From NCBI GenBank assembly GCA_947628925.1, contig CANRBU010000012.1:1-19967 (forward strand): a DNA stretch of 19,967 bases, in the 5' to 3' direction. Positions 1-7,984 of the stretch are shown one piece after another. Made by a program: the position numbers and the translations under genes. The DNA is from an uncultured Clostridia bacterium (GTDB lineage Bacteria; Bacillota; Clostridia; TANB77; CAG-508). The notes under the pieces are model-generated. The model saw only the letters and a program-made list of their open reading frames with translations. It was not told the DNA's origin and ran no database searches. Each line of letters starts with the position of its first letter. The first letter of the stretch is position 1.

Positions 1-212
1 TTTAAATCAGTTGATATAACATGGTTAGGAACAATATCTTTTATATAGTCAAACCAAAACTTTGAAATTTGGTTTAATACTTTTCCTTTATTAGGAACCA
101 TGCTTGGTAAGATATAGTCAAATGCAGAAATTCTATCAGAAACAACTAATAGAAGTTTATCATCATCAACCTCATAAATTTCACGAACTTTTCCACTACT
201 AATTTTTTTCAT
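1..212 (-). CDS. purC: SAICAR synthetase PurC, 5' part only (runs off the left edge)
   Basis: Phosphoribosylaminoimidazole-succinocarboxamide synthetase joins CAIR and aspartate in de novo purine synthesis. About 70 N-terminal residues are visible on the minus strand, starting at the ATG at 212-210. They begin MKKISSGKVREIYEV and carry the SDRISAFDYILPS and IPNKG-like (VPNKGKVLNQIS) segments typical of PurC N-termini. The start lies one base after the purE stop codon, and the GGAAAGGAAG at the end of purE serves as its ribosome binding site, so the two genes are translationally linked. The C-terminal two-thirds lies outside the window. Identification rests on recognised family motifs and on the purE neighbour. 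Confidence 0.93.
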   Translation of the reverse strand, partial: MKKISSGKVREIYEVDDDKLLLVVSDRISAFDYILPSMVPNKGKVLNQISKFWFDYIKDIVPNHVISTDL

Positions 213-213
213 A

Positions 214-744
214 TTATTTTACTTCCTTTCCATTTAAATAATTTTCATAACCTAATTCTTGTAATGTAGCATCTTTTTTTAGAACAGCTTCTTGCAAACT
301 TTTTTTATAGTTTTTTAATTTTTCTTTTATTTCTTCATTTCCTACAGCTAAAATTGAAGTAGCTAAAATTCCGGCATTTTTTGCACCATTTATTGCAACA
401 GTTGCAACAGGAATTCCAGATGGCATTTGAACAATAGAATATAGAGAATCAACTCCACTTAAAGTTTTAGTATGTATTGGAATACCAATAACTGGTATAG
501 TAGGAACCATTGCAGCAAATACACCCGGAAGATGTGCAGCACCACCGGCTCCGGCAATAATAACTTTTACACCAGATTCTTCTAATTGTTTAGCATATTC
601 GATTGCTTTTTCAGGTGTACGATGAACAGAAAGAATCTTCATTTCATAAGAAATTCCCATATCATCTAAAAATTTAGCACTATCTTTCATAATAGGTAAA
701 TCTGAATCACTACCCATAATAATTGCAACATCAAATTGTTTCAT
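214..744 (-). CDS. purE: N5-carboxyaminoimidazole ribonucleotide mutase PurE
   Basis: Class I PurE moves the carboxyl group of N5-CAIR to give CAIR, the substrate of the PurC encoded directly downstream. The 176-aa length is slightly above the usual 160-170. The class I signature is visible: GSDSDLP at residues 11-17, SVHRTPE with His41, and AGAGGAAHLPG with His71, followed by PVIGIPI and SLYSIVQMPSGIPVATV. The ATG at 744 is preceded on the minus strand by GAAAGGGG at good spacing. The last 30 or so residues, rich in Lys and Glu, are the usual variable tail. purE and purC form a compact minus-strand operon; purH of the same pathway lies 9 kb away on the other strand. Confidence 0.97.
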   Translation of the reverse strand: MKQFDVAIIMGSDSDLPIMKDSAKFLDDMGISYEMKILSVHRTPEKAIEYAKQLEESGVKVIIAGAGGAAHLPGVFAAMVPTIPVIGIPIHTKTLSGVDSLYSIVQMPSGIPVATVAINGAKNAGILATSILAVGNEEIKEKLKNYKKSLQEAVLKKDATLQELGYENYLNGKEVK

Positions 745-772
745 ATTAACAACCCCTTTCTAATTTAAAAAT

Positions 773-801
773 ATTATATTACAAAAATTTCAGTTATGCA
801 A
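773..801 (-). promoter_or_regulatory. Sigma-70-type promoter for purE-purC
   Basis: On the minus strand TTGCAT (801-796) and TATAAT (778-773) are separated by exactly 17 bases, and the -10 lies about 28 bases upstream of the purE start. This is a near-consensus housekeeping promoter. No riboswitch-like fold or clear purine operator was seen in the short leader. Confidence 0.8.
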
Positions 802-817
802 TAAAATGTAAAAAACA

Positions 818-846
818 TTTACAAAAACTGAAAGAAATGATATAAT
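818..846 (+). promoter_or_regulatory. Sigma-70-type promoter for lysS
   Basis: TTTACA (818-823) and TATAAT (841-846) are spaced by 17 bases, and the -10 is about 40 bases before the lysS start. The two divergent promoters of the purE-lysS spacer are back to back, with the -35 boxes only 16 bases apart. The leader is too short for a T-box. Confidence 0.8.
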
Positions 847-870
847 AGGAACAATAAAAAATAAGATTTA

Positions 871-877
871 GAAAGGG
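871..877 (+). promoter_or_regulatory. Ribosome binding site deciding the lysS start
   Basis: GAAAGGG directly abuts the first in-frame ATG at 878, leaving no spacer, but stands 9 bases before the next in-frame ATG at 887. The second ATG is therefore the likely start. Confidence 0.7.
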
Positions 878-886
878 ATGAAAATT

Positions 887-2368
887 ATGCAAGAAGAACA
901 AGAATTAGATATAAACCATTTAATGCAAATTAGAAGGGAAAAGTTGCAAGAATTGCAACAAGAGGGCAAAGACCCATTTGAAATTACAAAGTTTAATAGG
1001 ACTAATACTGCAGGAGAGATTAAAGCAAATTATGAGAATTTTGAACAAAAAGATGTTACTGTAGCAGGTAGGATTATTGCAAAAAGAATTATGGGAAAAG
1101 CATCATTTTGCACAATACAAGATAGTGATGAAAAAATTCAAAGTTATGTAAGTATAAATGACTTAGGAGAAGAATCATACAAAGCATTTAAAACTTATGA
1201 TATAGGAGATATCATAGGAATAACAGGTTTTGTCTTTAAAACAAAAACTGAAGAAATTTCAGTTCATGCAAAAGAAGTAACTTTACTTTCAAAATCATTA
1301 AGACCATTGCCAGAAAAATTCCACGGATTAAAAGACCCGGATTTACGTTATAGACAAAGATATACAGATTTAATTATGAATCCAGAAGTAAAGCAAACAT
1401 TTCTTTTAAGAAGTAAAATAATTAGTAAAATAAGACAAATTCTTGAAGAAAAAGGATATTTGGAAGTAGAAACGCCAATATTAAATACAATTTCAGGTGG
1501 TGCAACAGCAAGACCATTTATTACACATCATAATACACTTGATTTAGACATGTTTTTAAGAATTGCCCTAGAACTTAATTTAAAAAGATTGATTGTAGGT
1601 GGCTTTGATAAAGTGTATGAATTAGGAAGAGTATTCCGTAATGAAGGTATGGATATAAGGCATAATCCAGAATTTACTGAATTGGAGTTATATTCTGCTT
1701 ATGAAGATTTTCACGATATGATGGATATTACAGAAGAAATTTTTTCAAGAACCGCAAAAGAGGTTATAGGAACAACAAAAATCACATATCAAGGTCAAGA
1801 AATTGATTTAACACCAGGCTGGAAAAGAATCACAATGATAGATTCTATTAAACAAGAAACAGGAATTGATTTCAATGAAATAGAAACAGATGAAGAAGCA
1901 TTAAAACTTGCAAAAGAGAGACATCTAGAAGTTCCAGAAATAAAGCAGACAAGGGGAGATATTATAAGCATTTTCTTTGATGAATATGTAGAAAAAACTT
2001 TAATACAACCAACATTTATTTATGAATATCCAGTAGAAATTTCTCCACTTGCTAAAAAATGCCCAAATAATAAGAAGATGACAGAAAGGTTTGAGATATT
2101 TATTGGTGGACGTGAATATGGAAATGCATTTTCAGAGTTAAATGATCCAATTGATCAATATGAAAGATTTAAAAAACAAGTTGAAGCTAAAGAAGCAGGT
2201 GATGAAGAAGCAGGAATGATGGATGAAGACTATATACAAGCATTAGAAATAGGTTTACCACCAACAGGAGGATTAGGAATCGGAGTAGATAGATTAGTAA
2301 TGTTACTTACAGACTCAGCCTCAGTAAGAGATGTATTGTTATTTCCAACAATGAAACCATTAGGATAA
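887..2368 (+). CDS. lysS: Class II lysyl-tRNA synthetase LysS
   Basis: Charges tRNA-Lys with lysine using ATP, in the cytoplasm. The protein is 493 aa from the preferred ATG, the normal length. An N-terminal OB-fold (about residues 60-150, VAGRIIAKRIMGKASF) binds the anticodon. The catalytic core shows motif 1 around GYLEVETPIL, motif 2 from FRNEGMD (Arg251) to RHNPEFTELE, and motif 3 GIGVDR ending at Arg469. An upstream in-frame ATG at 878 would add three residues but touches the ribosome binding site. The gene has its own promoter and terminator, so it is probably monocistronic. Arg codons here include AGG and CGT but no CGG. Confidence 0.97.
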   Translation: MQEEQELDINHLMQIRREKLQELQQEGKDPFEITKFNRTNTAGEIKANYENFEQKDVTVAGRIIAKRIMGKASFCTIQDSDEKIQSYVSINDLGEESYKAFKTYDIGDIIGITGFVFKTKTEEISVHAKEVTLLSKSLRPLPEKFHGLKDPDLRYRQRYTDLIMNPEVKQTFLLRSKIISKIRQILEEKGYLEVETPILNTISGGATARPFITHHNTLDLDMFLRIALELNLKRLIVGGFDKVYELGRVFRNEGMDIRHNPEFTELELYSAYEDFHDMMDITEEIFSRTAKEVIGTTKITYQGQEIDLTPGWKRITMIDSIKQETGIDFNEIETDEEALKLAKERHLEVPEIKQTRGDIISIFFDEYVEKTLIQPTFIYEYPVEISPLAKKCPNNKKMTERFEIFIGGREYGNAFSELNDPIDQYERFKKQVEAKEAGDEEAGMMDEDYIQALEIGLPPTGGLGIGVDRLVMLLTDSASVRDVLLFPTMKPLG

Positions 2369-2388
2369 TAAAAATTAGATATCAAAAT

Positions 2389-2449
2389 AAAAAAGAAGTT
2401 GATAGTAAAATCAAAACAAAAGATTACATAACTATCAACTTCTTTTTTT
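2389..2449 (+). terminator. Rho-independent terminator after lysS
   Basis: An 18-bp perfect stem is formed by 2389-2406 (AAAAAAGAAGTTGATAGT) and 2431-2448, with a 24-base loop and a T-rich 3' arm. It separates lysS from the promoter of the surface-protein gene. Confidence 0.85.
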
Positions 2450-2533
2450 ATTAAAAAAATCAAACTAAATATTACAAAAATGTTACAAAAAAAAACAATT
2501 TGATTACAAAGCGTGCAAATTACGAGTTTTTCA

Positions 2534-2562
2534 TTGACAATAAAAAACTTTTTTTTTAAAAT
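2534..2562 (+). promoter_or_regulatory. Promoter of the surface-protein gene
   Basis: TTGACA (2534-2539) and TAAAAT (2557-2562) are 17 bases apart, with an A/T tract between them. The -10 is 56 bases upstream of the ATG at 2619. The same box pair and spacing precede the secreted protein at 19040. Confidence 0.75.
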
Positions 2563-2618
2563 AAAGACAGAGTTCAATCTTACAAAAGAACACTTATAAA
2601 TGGAAAAGAGGTTATATT

Positions 2619-5600
2619 ATGAAAACATTAAAAAATTCAAAAAAATTATTAGCAGTAATATTAATACTTGCTTTTTTACTAAATGTATGTGTAACGGTTA
2701 ATGCCAATACTACAGGTGCAAAACATAAAATTACAATAAAAGGCGCTGGATCAGGACATGTATATGAAGTTTATCAAGTATTCACAGGAAATCTTAAAGA
2801 AGGTACAAGCGAATTAGGTGATGTTAAATGGGGAGAAGGAGTTAATCAATCAGGGCTATTAACAGCATTAAAAGCATCAGAAACAATGATTAATGAAAGA
2901 ACATTTGATGCAGATGGAATAACAGCATCACCAACAGGAAACCAAAAACAATTCGGATCAATTTTTGAGGGTTGTAGTGAAGCATATGAAGTAGCACATG
3001 CTTTAAGTCCATATGAAAATAGTTCTGATGTAATTCGTGAATTTGCACAAATTGTAGGACAAAATTTAAACGAAGGAACAGGCGTAACAGCAAAAGCTGA
3101 GGGAAGTAATTATACAGTTGATAATTTAGATACAGGATATTATTTTATAAAAGATACTCAAAGTGTAGTATCAGAAGCACAAACTAGATATATTTTAAAT
3201 CTTGTAAAAGATTGTGAAATTTCAGTAAAAGCAGATGCACCAACAATGGAAATAAAAGTTGCTGAGGGAGAAGATAAATATGTAGAAGCATCAGATTTCC
3301 AAATAGGGGATACTATTACATTTCACAGGAGCAATACCTATTAATAATGAAGTAACAACAATTGACGTAGGATACTGGTTTGATGTTAAACCATATGAAT
3401 TAAAAATAAAAAAGAATTGGGATATTAACCCAGATGCAGATGTAGCAAGAATTACACCAGTAGTATTTGAAATTTCATATGATTTAAATGGACAAACAGG
3501 TGTATATGGTATGCGTGCATTATCAAGAAACCAATCAGAAGCAAATACATATGCATACCTAGAAAAAACAATTAATGGAAAAGAAGTATCTGACTACTAT
3601 GTTTCAGCAGAATATTATATTTATCAAGATAAGATTTTCAAACATAAATATAATTATAGTGAAACAACAGCAACATATCAAAGCTTTGTTGCAGAAGACT
3701 ATTATTTTTCAATAAGTGAATATGATAAAAAGCATGGAAATGTAGCACCAGCTGACGGAATATATACAATAGATAATATACCAGATTTTAATAATGATGG
3801 TAAAAAAGATTGGGATGATTTTAGTAGTAATTCTAATTGGACAAAAGCATTGCCAGCAGGAACCAAGAATGCACTAGCAACAGATGTTATAGCGCCATTT
3901 AATAGTGTTATAGATAGAAATGTAGGTACAGCAACAACAGAAATAACTATTACAAATGCATCAGAACCAGGAACAATAGAAATACTAAAATATACAGGAG
4001 AACTTAACAAAGGAAAGGTGCTTAGTGGAGCAACATTTAGAGTATACGAAGGTGATATGACAGCAGTAAAACAAATAATAGATGAGTATAATACAGCACA
4101 ATTGAATTTAAATAATGCAACACCTGACACAAAAGAATCATTACAAAAAGCATTTGAAGAAGCATCTAAGAAAGTAGACGATATTCAAGTAGCAAGTAGT
4201 ACCACTCGTGTTAATGGTAGAGTAGCTTTTTCAGGACTTGATCCAGAAACTACATATACTGTAAGAGAGCGTTTTGCTCCAAGTGGATACCGTATAATTG
4301 AAGAATATTATCAAGTAAACAAAAAAGACTATAGTGGAAAAGATGCAAAATTTGGAAGTGATAACTATTGCTTATTGAATGTAGGAAATAGTGAAGCTAG
4401 TGGAAACTTGGAAATAAGAAAACAAATTCAAGGAAGGGCATGGAAACCAGATGATAGTTTTACATTTGATATAGGATTCGATAGATCAGGAATAGAAGTA
4501 TCAACATCAGATTTATCTTTATATAGTACAGAAGGAAAAAATTCTGATGAATTAATTGCAGAATTTTTAAAAGGATTTGAAACAACTGAAGATTTTACCA
4601 TAGATGATAAAAACAACAACTATGTTGAAGATAGTACAGACACCAAATACTATGAAGGATTATTGAATAGTGCGATACCTTCAGATGGCGACACAGCAAA
4701 TACTGCAAAATTAAAGGGAATGGATTTTCCAATTGCAGGTTTATATACATTTACAATACGCGAAAATAAATTAAAAAATACTGATTCATCATTAGCAATT
4801 TCTCCTAAAATGTTTACTATATCAATAAATGTTGTAAGAACATTTAATAGTGGAGTAGAAGAAGGAGTAAAAGAGACTCTTGAAAATACACATTTGGAAG
4901 CTAGTATATCTAAAATTATAGTTCAAGATATAAAAGGACAAAATGAGTCTGGAGAAAATGAATATGGAGAAACAAGTATATATGCTGGTAATACTCCAAC
5001 ATTTGTTAATAATTATGTAGTTGAAACTGTAGAACAAAAGACAAATTATATAGTAAGAAAAGATTTTACAGGTAGAGCCTGGTCTGGAACTGATGAATTT
5101 ACATTCACATTAGATGGTGCAGATGAAATAACAAAAACAGCATTAAGAACAGAAGAATTGAAAATAGTAGCAGATTTTGATGAAAAAGAAACAGAAGATG
5201 AATTTGCTACTGAAAGAACATTTACAATATCTAAAGACACACCGAACCATGAATTCAAAATAAAAGAGCTAGACTTTACAAATGTAATTTTTCCAGTAGA
5301 AGAAGATGAAGATGGTAATCATGTAACAAGGCCTTTAGAATTTGCAATTACAATAAAAGAAAAAATACCAGAAGATGCAGACAATTACTTGTATAAAGGA
5401 ATAAAATATTCAAATAATGTGTATACATTAAAAATGAAACTTGAAAATGCAGTAGATGGAAATGGTGAAACTGATGGAATAATAGATAGAATAACATTAG
5501 ACTTGATAAGCCAAAATGATGGAACAACAGCAACATGTGTAATTAATCAAAGAAAAGATGAAGGTGGCGAAGTAAAAGTAACTGAAACACATGCATCTGA

Positions 5601-7794
5601 TGAGAGCCATATAATGACATTTAAAAATACATATAAAACAAATACTATAACTTGGCAACCAATAGTGCAAAAAACTTTGATTGGTAGAGATTGGGTATCA
5701 AATGATAACTTTAAGTTTGCGGTTACACCTGAACTTACAGCTGAACAAAAAGAAGGAGTAACATTGCCAAGCTCAAAAGACTTATATATTACTATACAAC
5801 CAGATAATCATAGCTCTAGAACGGATGGATCTGGTTTTGTAGGAAGATTAACTACTGGAATAGTATTTAAATCACCAGGTACATATAAATTTACAATACA
5901 TGAAATGTATAGTAATGAAAATGGTATTACAGTTAATACTTCAGAATTCCCAATAACAGTAGTAGTAACAGATAACCAAGAAGGACAGCTACTAGCAAAA
6001 TACAATGATTCAGAAGAAAGTCCAGTTATAAAATTCATAAATACATATTCAGAAAAAGGACAATTTACATTAGAACTATCGAAAGAATTAAAAAACAGAA
6101 AATGGGCAGATAGTGATAACTTTAAATTTACAATTTCTCCAGATGAAGCAACAAAAACTGCAATTACTAATAGCACTATAAAAATGCCAACAAGTGTAGG
6201 AAGCTTACAAAGTGGTAAATATACAGTTAGTATTTCAAAAAAGGATGAAAATTTTGGCACAGAAACAGCAATAAAAATAAAGAACCTTGGAGATATTACG
6301 TTTACAAAATGTAGTCCTGACGGAGATCATTACAGTTTTACAATACAAGAGGAAAAGGGAGAATTAAAACAAATAGAATGTGATAACGACAAAGCTATGT
6401 TAGATGTAGTTGTAAGCCGTGAAACAACAGAAGAAGGAGTACCAACAGGAGAACTAAAAATTATAGCAACACAAACTTTTATGTCAAAGAGCTTGAACTC
6501 AAAAATTATAAATACTAATAGTGTAAAAGAAATAGTAAAACCTGAAAAAGACACTTCAAAAGAAAATACTGAACAAGAAAAAGATACTTCAAAAGAAGAA
6601 GCTGAACAAGGAGAAAAAACTCAAGAAGAAACAAGTGCTGAAAAACAGCCAAATGGTTCAAAAGAAGAAGATACAAATACAGAAGAACAAAAAAACGAAA
6701 ACAATGAAAATGCAGAACAAAAAAATGAAGTAGTAAACGAAAAAGCAAAAACAATATCTGCACCAATAAAAAATGGTACAGATACAGATGAAACAAAAGA
6801 AAACATCAACAATAATAGTAATGAAAATATACAAAATAGTAATGCTAGTACAAATGAACCAAATCTTGAGGAAACAGAAGAAAGTGGTAATGAGGCAATA
6901 AGCTTAGATGCAGAAGAGGAGTCAACTAAATCTGTAACAATTCAATTTGTAAATACTGCATATACGGAAATGGATTTTAATGTAGAAAAAGTATTGTTAG
7001 GAAGAGGTTGGAGGCCAAATGAAGAATTTAATATTAAAGTAGCAATAACTGAACAAGCAGAAGCTAATAGTGCGAAATACATTGGTACTGGCAGCTTAGA
7101 TGGAATTTCACTTACTGAAGAAAACTCAAGCCAAAATTTACAATTTAAGCTTTATAAAGTTGGAAAATATACATTCAATGTAAATGAAATAATTCCAACA
7201 AAAGGTTTAAGTGGATTGGCATATGACAATAATGAATATATAGTAACTATTACAGTAGCAGATAATGGAGACGGAAAATTAACTCCAACAATGACAATCA
7301 ATAATAAAAAGGGACAAGCAATAGAAGGAGAAAATATCAAATTTACAAATACATACACAACAGGAAAACTAACTGTAAAAAATACAATTTTAGGAACTTC
7401 AAGTGATAGAGAAACTAAATTTACATTTACAATAAAACTTAGTGATCAAACAATAAATGAAACATTTGGAGAAATAAAATTTGTAAATGGTGAAGCAACT
7501 GTAGAACTAGCTAATGGAGAAAGTGCAGTTATGCCAAATCTTCCAACAGGAATTACATACAAAGTTACACAAAAAGATGCCAATAAAAATGGATATGGAA
7601 CAACTTCAGAAGGAACTGAGGGAACTATCACAAAAGAAAACGAAAGCATAGCAAGTTTTGAAAATACAAGATATATAAGCTTAAAATTAACCGGAGGTAC
7701 AAGTGGATTTTGGACAATATACAAAATAGTAATAATTATAAATATTATTTTGGGAATGATAATTTTAAGAAGATTTAAATATCATAAAAAATAA
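2619..7794 (+). CDS. Giant pilin/adhesin-like surface protein with isopeptide-type repeats, interrupted by a +1 frame change at about 3327
   Basis: Likely a cell-wall or membrane-anchored adhesin or pilus subunit. Read as 2619-3326 plus 3328-7794 it gives about 1,724 aa. A signal peptide (cleavage near VNA, residue 29) is followed by a pilin D1-like domain (YEVYQVF, then LDTGYYFIKD) and by PTMEIKV...FQIGDTITF, the start of a D2-type domain where the frame breaks. A SpaA-like domain follows from about 450 (IEILKYTG...YTVRERFAPSGY). Then come five FctA/pilin-linker-type repeats, a degenerate sixth, an acidic E/K/N/T linker (about 1306-1437), and a C-terminal LKLTGG, hydrophobic helix and RRFKYHKK tail. 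Zero-frame reading gives only 241 aa; the second frame (from about 3307) has no ribosome-binding start at the junction and continues the same domain. AGAGG 7 bases before the ATG supports the start. No sortase lies in the window. A pseudogene or assembly error is possible. Confidence 0.8.
3324..3332 (+). other. +1 frame junction 1 (zero frame CAC AGG AGC)
   Basis: The upstream frame is open to TAA at 3342 and the downstream frame is closed at 3304 (TAG), so the shift lies within 3307-3341. Skipping the A at 3327 turns AGG-AGC into GGA-GCA and continues as GAIPINNE. Skipping the C at 3324 (TTT C ACA) would instead give ITF-TGAIP. Unlike the other three junctions the zero-frame codon is AGG, which is decoded normally elsewhere, so its relation to them is uncertain. 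Confidence 0.6.
4411..7660 (+). repeat. Tandem diverged pilin isopeptide-type domains (protein-level repeat)
   Basis: Repeats begin with a Lys followed by GR.W and D/E-F.F: starts near 4411 (RKQIQGRAW), 5053 (RKDFTGRAW), 5665 (QKTLIGRDW), 6079 (SKELKNRKW), 6982 (EKVLLGRGW) and a degenerate one near 7375 (KNTILGTSS). Each regular copy has a central Y.FTI.E-type Glu (such as YTFTIRE, YKFTIHE, YSFTIQE, YTFNVNE) and most end in F-N-N/T-Y (FVNNY, TFKNTY, KFINTY, KFTNTY). Lys, Glu and Asn in these places match the residues that form intramolecular isopeptide bonds in streptococcal FctA-type domains; bond formation here is inferred. The copies are too diverged to be DNA repeats. Confidence 0.8.
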
Positions 7795-7795
7795 A

Positions 7796-7826
7796 AAAAA
7801 GACAGGAAATAAAATCCTGTCTTTTT
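7796..7826 (+). terminator. Rho-independent terminator after the surface-protein gene
   Basis: AAAAAGACAGGA (7796-7807) pairs with TCCTGTCTTTTT (7815-7826) around a 7-base loop, giving a 12-bp stem with a T run. It starts two bases after the stop codon. Confidence 0.9.
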
Positions 7827-7866
7827 ATATAATGAATAATTAAAAATTCAAATATTAATAAAATAA

Positions 7867-7895
7867 TTGAATTTTTTAGAGAAATATGATATATT
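7867..7895 (+). promoter_or_regulatory. Promoter of the membrane protein-purH-recG run
   Basis: TTGAAT (7867-7872) and TATATT (7890-7895) are spaced by 17 bases, 90 bases before the likely start at 7985. No other clear promoter or terminator was seen before 15908, so this one may serve all six downstream genes. Confidence 0.65.
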
Positions 7896-7984
7896 AAACA
7901 AAAGCAAAAAATCAAATGAACAGAAAAAAACCTGAAACAATAAACCAGCAGGTAGATAAAAATGAATTAAAAAAGGGGAAAATT

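Noticed and set aside
2230..2577. Minus-strand open frame of 115 codons over the end of lysS and its terminator
   Set aside because: It overlaps lysS antisense, crosses the terminator, has a low-complexity Phe/Ile-rich translation and no family resemblance. Other antisense frames across the pilin gene are likewise by-products of AT-rich coding DNA.
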